NCBI GenBank assembly: GCA_028279545.1
Contig: JANQNN010000003.1
Coordinates: 1 to 64,000, forward strand
Reading direction: 5' to 3'
Source: Nitrosopumilaceae archaeon
GTDB taxonomy: Archaea > Thermoproteota > Nitrososphaeria > Nitrososphaerales > Nitrosopumilaceae
DNA: 64,000 nucleotides
Shown: piece after piece, positions 24,282-33,424 of the stretch
Numbering within the stretch: position 1 is the stretch's first letter
Layout of the letters: each line of letters starts with the position of its first letter
Program-made: the position numbers and the translations under genes
Notes under the pieces: generated by a model
What the model was told of the DNA's origin: nothing
The model's database searches: none
Seen by the model: only the letters and a program-made list of their open reading frames with translations

Positions 24282-24821
24282 CTATGAAGATGGACATCCC
24301 GAACCCAAACACAAATCCCCAGTAGAGGTAATCTTTGAATCTGAATCAGAAAGATGAATATTTCCTTTGACTTCTAATTGTTCCGAAGGTGTGTTAGTAC
24401 CAATACCAACATTACCGTTTGATCGTTCTATTGAAACATCAATTCTAAGTTGGTTATTAGCAAAATCCGCTAATTCAAAATTTCCATTTGAACCCGTGGT
24501 GCTTCTTACCAAGTATTTTTGACTGCTATCAGGATCTTCAAATTGAAATGCGATATTTTTGTCATTATTAATTAATCGCATTGTGGTTTGAACACCATCT
24601 CGGGTAAATTGAAAAGCACCGTCTTCTACTACTACATCACCACCATCCACACTAAGATCTCCAAATATTTCAACTGGAACTGTTCCATCGACTTCGTCAA
24701 ATGCATCATCATCAAAGGTAGAAGTTGCCCAAACAGTTCCTGTAGTTATTCCAGCTAGAACAATTAAAAACAGATGATAATGTGTAATCTTCAAATTTTT
24801 CTTCTGTTTTTTTATTAACAT
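24282..24821 (-). CDS. Exported fibre-like surface protein
   Basis: A 179-residue protein with a basic N-terminus and signal/anchor helix (~14-31), then Asp/Gly/Val-rich beta repeats. The C-terminal segment SNGNVGIGTNTPSEQLEVKGNI (~133-154) is the recurrent motif of phage tail-fibre and surface-stalk proteins preceding intramolecular-chaperone-type or spike domains. It ends with CLGSGCPSS. Likely surface-exposed. It heads the operon with the thermopsin-like and AmoB-like genes. Confidence 0.65.
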   Translation of the reverse strand: MLIKKQKKNLKITHYHLFLIVLAGITTGTVWATSTFDDDAFDEVDGTVPVEIFGDLSVDGGDVVVEDGAFQFTRDGVQTTMRLINNDKNIAFQFEDPDSSQKYLVRSTTGSNGNFELADFANNQLRIDVSIERSNGNVGIGTNTPSEQLEVKGNIHLSDSDSKITSTGDLCLGSGCPSS

Positions 24822-24830
24822 GATATATGT

Positions 24831-24853
24831 CTATAACACAAATTTTGTTATAG
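24831..24853 (-). promoter_or_regulatory. Perfect dyad over the exported-protein operon promoter
   Basis: CTATAACA (24831-24838), a 7-nt spacer and TGTTATAG (24846-24853) form a perfect 8-bp inverted repeat. On the minus strand the distal arm (CTATAACA) lies at the TATA position, ~28 nt before the ATG at 24821. A repressor bound here would block TBP. Confidence 0.55.
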
Positions 24854-24919
24854 CCTTATGGTATCTATTTGAGCCAAGAGGTGTCAAACAATATTTAAAA
24901 TAAAATTTTTAAAATAATT

Positions 24920-25468
24920 TTAATAATTATTTAATTGTGGTTGAACAAGTTCAACTTTAAAGACTACAGCAGAGTCTCCTACTTTTGTATCTTTGATTCG
25001 TACCTTTAATGAATCCAAAACTGTTGTAACATACATCGTAAGATAATTTTTCCACCGCAAACCCAACGATGTCTTGAAAACTAATCTGTATTGATCATTT
25101 TTATTTGAATAAGAAAATTGAAACCATCCCCAATGTTCACCTATCAAATTAAAGAAATGCTCTATTACATTGTCTAAATTATAATCATGGTTTAAAATTA
25201 AAAACAAATTTTGAATTACTTTAGGACCATCTTTTACCATTTCATTAAACTCTGATTCATCAACTTTTTCGATTATTTTCTTTAGGGTTTTTTGAGAAAT
25301 TGTGATGTTAGGAATTGTATTTAGATCTAGCTCGCATATAATCACTTTATAAAGAAAAGTTGTGACTAGCGCGTTTAGTGAAAGATTTCTAGTTTCAGCC
25401 TCATTTTGCAAGGTTCCTAAAATGTCAGTTGGTAAACGCAAGGTCACCCTACTGGTACTATTTCTCAT
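24920..25468 (-). CDS. RHH-domain protein with novel C-terminal domain
   Basis: A 182-residue protein from ATG at 25468 (TTG at 25474 alternative). Residues 4-45 form a ribbon-helix-helix domain (SRVTLRLPTDILGTLQNEAETRNLSLNALVTTFL). The ~135-residue C-terminal domain (DGPKVIQNLFLILNHDYN, GWFQFSYSNKNDQYRLVFKTSLGLRWKNYL) is alpha/beta and may be a sensor or dimerisation domain; a few thaumarchaeal proteins share this layout. It may regulate the neighbouring operon through the 24831-24853 dyad; that is inference. Confidence 0.65.
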   Translation of the reverse strand: MRNSTSRVTLRLPTDILGTLQNEAETRNLSLNALVTTFLYKVIICELDLNTIPNITISQKTLKKIIEKVDESEFNEMVKDGPKVIQNLFLILNHDYNLDNVIEHFFNLIGEHWGWFQFSYSNKNDQYRLVFKTSLGLRWKNYLTMYVTTVLDSLKVRIKDTKVGDSAVVFKVELVQPQLNNY

Positions 25469-25474
25469 TCTCAA

Positions 25475-25807
25475 TTATGGAAATTACGCTCAAATCAATA
25501 AAGGGTTACTCATTTTTGATTCGCCAACCTGTCGTAAAAGAAAATTCTTTAATAATTGACTCAGATTGTGCCAAGATAATCCAAAATGAGTCACCTTGTG
25601 TCACTTATGATTCTGTAAAAAGAAATTTTCTGCTAAACTCTTTTTGATATCACTATTCTAAGAATCAAATTGAAATTTTTAATTTCAAATTTTGTAAAGT
25701 CCATCTGTAGATGATTTTCAACAAAATTACATCTAATTAAGATTAGGAAAAAAAGATTTGGTCAACTTATGTAGAATAAATGAAAAGGAAAATTTAGGAC
25801 AAGTACG
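25475..25807. other. Intergenic region, no gene recognised
   Basis: About 330 bp separating the RHH gene promoter from the 3' end of the tyrosinase gene. Short plus-strand frames here have no recognisable content. The only structure is an AT-rich 8-bp hairpin at 25670-25688, a possible terminator region. Confidence 0.4.
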
Positions 25808-26773
25808 TTAATCATCTGGATTATTGTTATCGTATTGATAAATTCCGTTCCATTTTATTACATCTGCAGGTGTTATGTTATTCCAAGGATACATCTTTTC
25901 ATTTAGATTTTGGAATGGTGGAGCGCCACTATTAGGATAAATGAAGTTTGGCTTTAATTGCATCCATATATCCCACAGTTTGTCTACAAAGCAGTGATGT
26001 AACCAAAATACTGGATCATTTGGTGACGTACCGCTTTCCATGTTTCCGCCAACCCACATGTGTACTCGGTTGTGCATAAATGTATAATCACTTGGTGATG
26101 GTGAAACCCAGCCTTCAAGATAATTTCTAAATTGTTTACAATCAGGTAGATTACAATATGGAGGTTCATCAAAATATGGTAGATCTAATACCCATCCTAT
26201 TTCCGCAAGTGTGGGCAATTCACGTGCAAATGGTGATTCTCCAAAACTACGATTTAGATCACCCTTTATTCCTTCCTTTGTAATGGTCGTCCAATTTCCT
26301 TTTCTAAATGGGCCTGTTCTCACAATTCCCGAATTATCCCCATTACCACCAAGAAAATTATTTTGCCATATTACTGAACTTAGGGGATCAGGTTCATCTT
26401 GACCCCAGTTCCAATACGGAAGTGCAAAGTTTTGCTTCAATACAATTCCCAATAATTTCTCAAAAAACATCAAATACGCTCTATGCCAGGGTAAAAATGC
26501 GGGACCTTCATGTGCCAAGCTAGTGCCATTGCCAGAACTTGGGGGCCATTCATATTTTTTGTCAAATACTTCACAATGTTGCAAAACAAGTGCATGGTAT
26601 ACCGTAAAATTACTTAGATCTGAAAACTTTTGTGTTCCATTTTTTAACCACGAATACTCTGAATATTTTTTAATAAAATCTTTGACATATATTTTTCCTA
26701 AAGCATGCACTCCCCGGCTATAATTGGACATTTCATGTGTGACAAGTGAACGAACATTTTTTCTAGTTAACAT
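25808..26773 (-). CDS. Tyrosinase (type-3 copper protein)
   Basis: A 321-residue tyrosinase. The CuA site is seen as His66 (LVLQHCEVF), His88 (LAHEGPAF) and His97 (LPWHRAYLMFFE). CuB is His234 and His238 (FMHNRVHMWVGG) plus His259/His260 (DPVFWLHHCFVDKLW), with the invariant DPVFWLHH segment. There is no signal peptide, so it may be cytosolic. A tyrosinase from Candidatus Nitrosopumilus koreensis has been described, as I recall, so this family exists in marine thaumarchaea. A 115-residue protein is encoded 5 bp upstream. Confidence 0.93.
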   Translation of the reverse strand: MLTRKNVRSLVTHEMSNYSRGVHALGKIYVKDFIKKYSEYSWLKNGTQKFSDLSNFTVYHALVLQHCEVFDKKYEWPPSSGNGTSLAHEGPAFLPWHRAYLMFFEKLLGIVLKQNFALPYWNWGQDEPDPLSSVIWQNNFLGGNGDNSGIVRTGPFRKGNWTTITKEGIKGDLNRSFGESPFARELPTLAEIGWVLDLPYFDEPPYCNLPDCKQFRNYLEGWVSPSPSDYTFMHNRVHMWVGGNMESGTSPNDPVFWLHHCFVDKLWDIWMQLKPNFIYPNSGAPPFQNLNEKMYPWNNITPADVIKWNGIYQYDNNNPDD

Positions 26774-26778
26774 GAAAT

Positions 26779-27126
26779 CTAAATTTTGCCTACAACTACA
26801 TCCTCATCTGCTGTAAGTGTTAAATAAAAAGCACCTGACCCCTGAGCAAGGTGTTTAGCACCAGAATAAGATTTAGTTTTATTCCCACATATTTCTTGAC
26901 CGTCGGAACTATTCCAATTTTGAAATATCCACCAAAGTATTTTTCCATCTTGTTCGATTGTGATACACTTTTTCATTTCATCTTGTCTTCCAACCCACGG
27001 AATTCTAAAACCTGACACCTTTTTTCCGTCATGTGATCCAACTGTATGAGTATTTGAAAATTGATTATCATGGAATGTAGCAGCAAGCATGGAATTATTA
27101 ATCAATTCATCAAAATAATTAACCAC
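26779..27126 (-). CDS. Tyrosinase-associated small protein
   Basis: A 115-residue, beta-rich protein of unrecognised family encoded immediately before the tyrosinase gene. It has clustered His (HDNQF, HTVGSHDGKK) and an internal repeat-like structure ending TADEDVVVGKI. By position it could be a copper-delivering caddie or lid, as MelC1 is in Streptomyces. The GTG at 27126 is the nearest start, but the frame continues upstream for 26 codons (KNSNRGKKGEKAPSVVV) without ATG/GTG/TTG, so the true start may be unusual. Confidence 0.55.
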   Translation of the reverse strand: MVNYFDELINNSMLAATFHDNQFSNTHTVGSHDGKKVSGFRIPWVGRQDEMKKCITIEQDGKILWWIFQNWNSSDGQEICGNKTKSYSGAKHLAQGSGAFYLTLTADEDVVVGKI

Positions 27127-27323
27127 TACAGATGGTGCTTTTTCTCCTTTTTTGCCTCGATTTGAATTTTTTTGTTTTGCCGTGATCGAAATAATAATAA
27201 GAAGTTAATAAACATTTAATTAGATAATTTAATACCTTTTTACTATCATATGAATTATAAATCTACTGTAGTTAAACTTGTAATATTTTGTGATAAATGT
27301 TTGATTTCTGCTCGGGGGAAATT

Positions 27324-27836
27324 ATGATTTTATCTGCTCATCAATCCACAATGGTTGAGCTTCCACCATCCTCAAAACATCTTGTTTTAGATTTAGTAAA
27401 TGGTTCATCTGAAGAAGCAAAAATTTTGGTACAACAGAACCAAAAACCAGATGAAAAAATAATTCCTCCTAACTCTACTCAAACCATAACAATAACTTCA
27501 AAGGTAACGAGTCTTTCAAATATTGGATATGTTGATATTGAAATATTAGAGTCGGGCGTAAAATTACCCGATAATCCGTATGAATTTAAAAAACTTGATG
27601 AGAATCAGACCGCATCATTTCAATGGCCCGGCATGAGTGTAATCAATGTGGAAATTCAAAACAGAACAAATGAAATTGCAGAGTATTCAATGTGGGTATG
27701 TCTAAACTACCCGAAATATTATCAATTAGGAGCAAATGGAACAAACGAATTTACTAAGACTTTTATCTATTCTGGAATTATGGGAATTGAAAACATTACT
27801 GATACTCCAATTTGGTATCGTGCATATCGTACGTGA
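27324..27836 (+). CDS. Hypothetical beta-sandwich protein
   Basis: A 170-residue protein from ATG at 27324, chosen because GGGGGAA (27314-27320) lies just upstream like a Shine-Dalgarno. It is made of alternating strands (HLVLDLVNGSSEEAKILVQQ, QTITITSKVTS, VINVEIQNRTNEIAEYSMWVCL) resembling an Ig-like or jelly-roll fold. No signal peptide and no known family. It is divergent from the tyrosinase pair. Confidence 0.55.
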   Translation: MILSAHQSTMVELPPSSKHLVLDLVNGSSEEAKILVQQNQKPDEKIIPPNSTQTITITSKVTSLSNIGYVDIEILESGVKLPDNPYEFKKLDENQTASFQWPGMSVINVEIQNRTNEIAEYSMWVCLNYPKYYQLGANGTNEFTKTFIYSGIMGIENITDTPIWYRAYRT

Positions 27837-28136
27837 GGCAGATTTCTAAATTAATTTAATTTTATTTTTGGAAATTTTTCTTTAAAAAGTGAAGTTTAAA
27901 TTTTCTAAACCGAAATTTTTATTCATATTTTCTTCTACTAAAATAATTTGAAATAGTTCCAATAGTGGAGTTTTTCAGATAGAGGGGAGAGATCAATCTA
28001 CATAAAATACTTTCAAACTTGAATTTAGGAGAAATTGAAGATAAAGTTTTGACTATATGTGCCTGATTTGAATTAAATTGTAACAAAAAAGAGAATTCAA
28101 AAAATCCTTAAAATATTCATAAATTCATAACAAAGA
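27837..28136. other. Intergenic region with promoter of the propeller gene
   Basis: No ORF. A TATA-like CTTAAAATAT at 28107-28116 lies ~26 nt before the ATG at 28137. Nothing else stands out. Confidence 0.4.
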
Positions 28137-30665
28137 ATGGGCGGTAAGATGAATAGAATTTTTACCATTACAATAATCTTAGTAGTATCTGGTTTACTCA
28201 TTCCAATTTCAATTCCGCAGGCACATGCTGGTGAAGGCGATTTCATTGTGGTTGATAGCGTTGGTGTTTTACTAAGGATGACTCCTAATGGAGCAACATC
28301 AATTATTGATGTTATTAATCCTAATCTTGGAACTCCGCGTTATGTAACTATTGACTCTGCTGGTGATTTTATAGTAACGTCTTCTTCAAATCTATTTAGA
28401 ATAACAACTGACGGTGAATTATCAATAATAGCTAATATTTCCTCACAGGGAATTGCAATTGACGCTGATGGAAATTATATTACGGTTAAAGGCAATTCGC
28501 TTGTCAAAATAACACCTGCTGGGGAAGTTTCAAACATTGTAACAGGAGGTCTAGGAAATCCAAAAGATGTTGTAGTTGATTCATTTGGTGATTTTATTTT
28601 GACTGGTACTAATGGTAACCTACGAAAAGTAACTCCCATGGGAGAAGTATCCACAATTGCTGGTTTTGATGATGGATTGATACGCCTTTTTGGTGTTGAA
28701 ATTGATTCTGATGGTGATTTTATAGTGATTAACACAACAGGCGAATTACAAAAAGTAACTCCTTCTGGGACGGTAACAACTATTGCTAATATCGATATAA
28801 GTTCTGGAGCTACCATAGATGTTGCCATTGACTCTAACGGTGATTTCATAGTTCCCCAAATTGGAGGAAAAATAATCAAGGTAACGCCAACTGGAGAAAT
28901 TTCAACAATCATTCAAAGTGGGTTTGATTCTATTTGGAGTATTGCAATAGAGCCTAAAAATCAAATCGTTACAGAAGAAGGGGATTTTATAGTGGTTGAT
29001 AACTCTGGAAATCTTTTACACGTAAAACAAAGTGGGGCAGTTGAAACTATTGCAAAAAATCTTGCAAATCCATTTGATGTTGCAATTGACTCTGCTGGTG
29101 ATTTCATAGTTACTGGTAACTTAGGAGAATTGCTAAAAGTGACCGCAGATGGAGACGTATCTACTATTGCTAATAACGGACTTGGTTTTCCCTCAGGTGT
29201 TGTCATTGATTCAGATGGTGATTTTATTTTGGCTTCAAGTGGAAGTGTTTTACGAGTAACTCCAAATGGAATAGTATCAACTATTGCAAGTAGTGGTCTT
29301 GGAACTTTGAATGACATTGTTATTGACTCTAGTGGAGATTTCATAGTTACTGATCTTTCTGGCAAACTACTAAGAATAACTCCAGATGGGGATGTATCGA
29401 CTATTGCAATCAATCTTGGAAATCCAGCTGGTGTTGCCATTGACTCAAATGGTGACTTTATTGTGATTGATGCCAATGGGAGACTGCTAAAAGTTAGTCC
29501 AGATGGAACAGTAACTACCATAAAAAACCCTTTTGGAAATGTCTTTGGTATTGCTATTGACTCAAATGGGGATTATATTATAACTTCGCTCCATGGTTTC
29601 TTGTTTAGGGTACCTCCAAACGCACCTTCATCAGGCATTGCTATTAATTTAGAAGATCCACTTTCCGTTGCAATTGTCCCACCTAAACAATCCATAAAAG
29701 ATGTAGGGGGTTCTTCTGCAAAATCCTATTTGAACAAACCAACCTTTGGATTATCTCACGCTACTCATCAAATTTTAGTTGAAAACGGTTTTACAGTAAA
29801 TGGCAATTCGTTTTCAATTACAGATAACTGGCACACAGACTTTGAAAAACAGACAATTCATGTTGGAGAGTCTAACACCTTTTCTGCAAAATCCTATGCT
29901 CCCTTTGGATTACATCGTATGGAGTTTATGTTTGGAATCCCCGAAGTTGGAAAAGCACATGAATCAGAAGCAGTCGTTGAGGTATGGCTCAATAGAAATG
30001 GTGCTATCGAAAATATTGTGTTAAACCAAAAAGACCATCTAATTGATTCAGAATCATTATCAGCGCAAGCTGAAATGACAGAATGCACCAAAAACTCTAT
30101 AGAGAAAAATTGTAATTTAGTAAGTATTTTTGTATCATTTAATGAAGCTCCATTAGAAGAGGTCTTTGCATTACAGGGAGTTGATTTTACAAGGAGAAAC
30201 CATATCACATATCTCAATGAAGGTCTTTTAGTTCAAGGTGAATCATTAAACTTGTCAAAAACTGATCTTTTTGCTTCTGGTGACAAAGGAGTGGGATTAG
30301 TAGAGTTGACGTTAATTGATAAGAGAAATAACATATGGGTTGATGATTCTGGAAATAAATATAACAAAAATTCCTTTGGTACATTTTTTAAAACGACAAC
30401 AAATCACCTTGAGAGAGATGATCCTTTAGTTAAAGTATTGACTAGACAAAATTCTAATTTTTCTAAAATTATTTCATATGAGCAAAGCCGAGCAATTCAC
30501 GTGTTTAATGGAACAACAATACAATCTGAGATACCAGATAGTTTTGCCTATGTTTTTCCAAAAACAAATGAAAGAATTTCAGATGAGATGAAATCCCAGA
30601 TGATTGAGCAAGAAAAAATTGCAAAACAATTACTAAAAGAATCCACCTTGCAGGCTAGATGGTGA
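28137..30665 (+). CDS. Large exported beta-propeller protein
   Basis: An 842-residue protein. A signal peptide (~5-27, ending AHA) precedes about 13 repeats of ~36 residues with the signature IDSxGDFIV...LLKVTPxGxVSTI, an NHL/SMP-30-like propeller forming two domains (~30-265 and ~280-520). The C-terminal ~300 residues are a thaumarchaeal-type domain (FGLSHATHQILVENGFTVNG, FGIPEVGKAHESEAVVEVWL). No TM or PEFG-CTERM is seen, so it is probably secreted or wall-associated. ATG at 28137 fits the TATA spacing; ATG at 28149 is also possible. Confidence 0.75.
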   Translation: MGGKMNRIFTITIILVVSGLLIPISIPQAHAGEGDFIVVDSVGVLLRMTPNGATSIIDVINPNLGTPRYVTIDSAGDFIVTSSSNLFRITTDGELSIIANISSQGIAIDADGNYITVKGNSLVKITPAGEVSNIVTGGLGNPKDVVVDSFGDFILTGTNGNLRKVTPMGEVSTIAGFDDGLIRLFGVEIDSDGDFIVINTTGELQKVTPSGTVTTIANIDISSGATIDVAIDSNGDFIVPQIGGKIIKVTPTGEISTIIQSGFDSIWSIAIEPKNQIVTEEGDFIVVDNSGNLLHVKQSGAVETIAKNLANPFDVAIDSAGDFIVTGNLGELLKVTADGDVSTIANNGLGFPSGVVIDSDGDFILASSGSVLRVTPNGIVSTIASSGLGTLNDIVIDSSGDFIVTDLSGKLLRITPDGDVSTIAINLGNPAGVAIDSNGDFIVIDANGRLLKVSPDGTVTTIKNPFGNVFGIAIDSNGDYIITSLHGFLFRVPPNAPSSGIAINLEDPLSVAIVPPKQSIKDVGGSSAKSYLNKPTFGLSHATHQILVENGFTVNGNSFSITDNWHTDFEKQTIHVGESNTFSAKSYAPFGLHRMEFMFGIPEVGKAHESEAVVEVWLNRNGAIENIVLNQKDHLIDSESLSAQAEMTECTKNSIEKNCNLVSIFVSFNEAPLEEVFALQGVDFTRRNHITYLNEGLLVQGESLNLSKTDLFASGDKGVGLVELTLIDKRNNIWVDDSGNKYNKNSFGTFFKTTTNHLERDDPLVKVLTRQNSNFSKIISYEQSRAIHVFNGTTIQSEIPDSFAYVFPKTNERISDEMKSQMIEQEKIAKQLLKESTLQARW

Positions 30666-30821
30666 TAATCCAGTATCTTGGTTAAATCCTTGTTTACCTG
30701 CAACTCGTGTAAAAAGCAATTTCCAATCAGTGACATAGAAAAACACGTCATAGAAGACCACTCATGGAATTAATTTTTTTATGAGGAAAATCGTTATTAC
30801 AAGAATTTACCTTTTGATGTT

Positions 30822-33326
30822 ATGAGAAATCTTATAATTCTAACTTGCTTGGTTATTTTTATTTCAATTATAGGAATACCTGAGGTTTTGGCTCAATATC
30901 AGAAACCGCCAGATGCTGACATTGATTATTTTTATGACGAAAATGAGAATTGGAACTCTATTTCTATTTCCCAAAATGATTTTATTCTAAAATTACAAAC
31001 AAGTCAGGTTGAGGAATTTTTTGAGCATGAATACATTAGAATAAAATCAAAAATACTATACACGGGATCTGAGGAATTAATTGTTCCCGTAAGTTCTGGG
31101 TGTGACAAGCCTGCTTACAATCGTTTTCTCGTAGAGGGAAACTCGCAAAAATTTAAACCACGCAATGATTTTACCCTTAACAAAACAAATTTCGATAGCG
31201 AGAGGATATGCTTTCCTGCAAACGGAAATATTTTAATTAAATCAGGAGAAACTGTTGAACGAGAAATTTATTGGAAGCATGCATTAAAGCCTGAAAATTA
31301 CACTCTAACTTCTTATTGGTTTGATTTTGTAAATGCAAGTCTTCCCATCCGAATAATAAGCAATGAGGACATGATTGAGGCTCAATACATTGGAAATAAA
31401 ACTGGTTCGTTTACTTTAAAGGAAATATTAGAGAATCAAAAAAATAAAACTCATTCTACTCCAATTCCTGACTCTGAGCAAAATGTACCCAAATGCCAAC
31501 AAGAACCAAAAAAAGATGTTGATCTTTCTTACTGTGATTTAAAAGGTAGAGATTTTTCTGACTCGAATTTATATGGTGCAAATCTTTCATTCTCTGATCT
31601 TAGTCATGCAAATTTTGAAAATGCATTAATGAATACTGCAAATCTAACTGGTGCTAACATTAAAGGTACCAATTTTACAAACGCCAGTCTATTTGCTAGT
31701 ATTTTAGATGGGCTTGATTTTACCAAAGCTATAGTAGCTAATACCATATTTCTATATGCAAATCTTTCTAATGCAATTTTTCCCGTAGAACTTATTCATA
31801 AAATTAATCCTAGTATGGATGGAATTAATCTTAGTGGAAAGGATCTTTCTGGTTTGGATTTAACTAAAAAGAAATTTGGCTCAGCAATCCTAAGAAACAC
31901 AAATCTAAGTGGTGCTGATCTTTCTCATTCTTATTTTCCCAGTGCAGATTTTGCAAATGCAGATATGTCAAATGTAAAAATTAATCAAACAGAATTTACA
32001 GGAGTAAATTTTACCAATGTAAATATTGAATCAATTGATTTTACTCAAACGTATTATCTAAGCAGGACAGATTTTAGCGGTAAAGACCTTAGTGGATTTA
32101 ATTTTCCCTATTATGACTTCAAATTTACAGATTTTTCAAATGCCAATCTAACAAATACTGCATTTCCTTCATCAAACCTTTTTTCAGTTGATCTTACCGG
32201 AGCTACCTTAAAAAATACAGATTTTAGCAATGCGTATTTAAGATTTGTAAAACTAGTGGATGTTATTTTTGATAACACTGTTTTTGAAAATACAAAACTG
32301 AATTATGTTGATTTTTCAAATAGTGATGTGTCAAAAACAGACCTTTCCAAAGTAGCAGAAATTGATTCTTCAAATCTAAGTAATCAGATGCTAGATGGAG
32401 TAAATTTTAGTACAATTAAAGTTAGGGAGACAAATTTTTCAAATTCTAGCTTGCAAAATACCAATTTTGAAAATTCTGAACTTTATCGGAACGACTTTAG
32501 AGGCTCAGATGTTCAGGGAGCAAATTTCAATGGAGTAAGTCTCACATATTCTGATCTAGTTGGATTTGATTTGCCTAAATCTGAAATAGAGAAGATTTCT
32601 AGCTTTAAGCGTTCTAATTTGTCAGGGTGGGATTTATCCAACCTTGATCTTTCCAATACTAATTTTCAAGGATCAAATCTAACAGGAGTAAATTTTGAAA
32701 ATACAAACTTGAGAAATTCAACTCTTAATCTGGCAAATCTGCAAAGTGCTAATCTTTTGGGGGCAGACTTTGAGGGTGCAAGTATATGGCAAATTGACCT
32801 TGCTCCTAAAAAACAAATGAAATTTCTAGGATTAGAGTCTGAAGAGGTTGAATGTGCGATTTATTTGAATATAATATTCAAACAGGATAATTCTCCTGCA
32901 TGTGTAAAGCGTGAATCTATTTCAAAGTTGGTTGAACGTGGATGGGCAGACAAGAAATTTTTTAGTTCGGAATATCCTGAGACTGTAGATTTTAGAGTAG
33001 ACGCGGGAGAAAAGGGAGTTTTTAATGTTCCTTACTATATTGAGGGCGCAGAACTTGAGGATATTTTCTTTGAAGGAAATTCAAATAACTTGATTATTAA
33101 AATAAAAAATTCTGAAAATGGACACTTGATAATTTCACTTCTTAGAGATTTAATTTATGCAAAAATTTACGATGAAGATCATGTGTTTTTTGCAATAATT
33201 GATGGGGAAGAGGTACCATTTGAAGAAAAAAAGTACTTTAATGAGAGAATTTTGTTTGTTCCTTTTGAATATGGAACTAGCCAAATTGAAATAAATTCAA
33301 CCCAAGGAATAATGGGAAATAAATAA
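30822..33326 (+). CDS. Exported pentapeptide-repeat protein
   Basis: An 834-residue protein with a signal peptide (1-24, ending VLA). Residues ~25-190 are a beta-rich domain. From ~228 to ~660 are many tandem A(N/D)LxX-type pentapeptides (for example LYGANLSFSDLSHANFENALMNTANL), predicting a long right-handed quadrilateral beta-helix. The C-terminal ~150 residues are a beta-domain. Pentapeptide proteins can mimic DNA or serve as surface stalks; an extracellular role is inferred from the signal peptide. Confidence 0.85.
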   Translation: MRNLIILTCLVIFISIIGIPEVLAQYQKPPDADIDYFYDENENWNSISISQNDFILKLQTSQVEEFFEHEYIRIKSKILYTGSEELIVPVSSGCDKPAYNRFLVEGNSQKFKPRNDFTLNKTNFDSERICFPANGNILIKSGETVEREIYWKHALKPENYTLTSYWFDFVNASLPIRIISNEDMIEAQYIGNKTGSFTLKEILENQKNKTHSTPIPDSEQNVPKCQQEPKKDVDLSYCDLKGRDFSDSNLYGANLSFSDLSHANFENALMNTANLTGANIKGTNFTNASLFASILDGLDFTKAIVANTIFLYANLSNAIFPVELIHKINPSMDGINLSGKDLSGLDLTKKKFGSAILRNTNLSGADLSHSYFPSADFANADMSNVKINQTEFTGVNFTNVNIESIDFTQTYYLSRTDFSGKDLSGFNFPYYDFKFTDFSNANLTNTAFPSSNLFSVDLTGATLKNTDFSNAYLRFVKLVDVIFDNTVFENTKLNYVDFSNSDVSKTDLSKVAEIDSSNLSNQMLDGVNFSTIKVRETNFSNSSLQNTNFENSELYRNDFRGSDVQGANFNGVSLTYSDLVGFDLPKSEIEKISSFKRSNLSGWDLSNLDLSNTNFQGSNLTGVNFENTNLRNSTLNLANLQSANLLGADFEGASIWQIDLAPKKQMKFLGLESEEVECAIYLNIIFKQDNSPACVKRESISKLVERGWADKKFFSSEYPETVDFRVDAGEKGVFNVPYYIEGAELEDIFFEGNSNNLIIKIKNSENGHLIISLLRDLIYAKIYDEDHVFFAIIDGEEVPFEEKKYFNERILFVPFEYGTSQIEINSTQGIMGNK

Positions 33327-33390
33327 AAAAATTGTTTCAACATTCTCATTTAATTTGAGTTTCAAGTTTATTTTTAAATGATTTAATTTA

Positions 33391-33402
33391 ACTTAAAATA
33401 TG
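33391..33402 (+). promoter_or_regulatory. TATA box of the FG-GAP gene
   Basis: ACTTAAAATATG is centred ~29 nt before the GTG at 33425 and supports that start as leaderless. Confidence 0.45.
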
Positions 33403-33424
33403 AGCTTCATAATTCATTAATTTA

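Noticed and set aside
25362-25647. Plus-strand frames overlapping the RHH gene 5' end
   Set aside because: No motif, and they overlap the RHH domain coding sequence and its promoter on the other strand.
28475-29521. Long minus-strand frames of 145 and 186 residues opposite the beta-propeller gene
   Set aside because: They are Ser/Pro/Thr-rich mirrors of the repeated propeller codons and carry no recognisable domain; the plus-strand frame has a signal peptide and blade repeats.
29894-30217. Minus-strand frame opposite the propeller protein C-terminal domain
   Set aside because: Shadow of a well-supported coding region, no start context and no recognisable motif.
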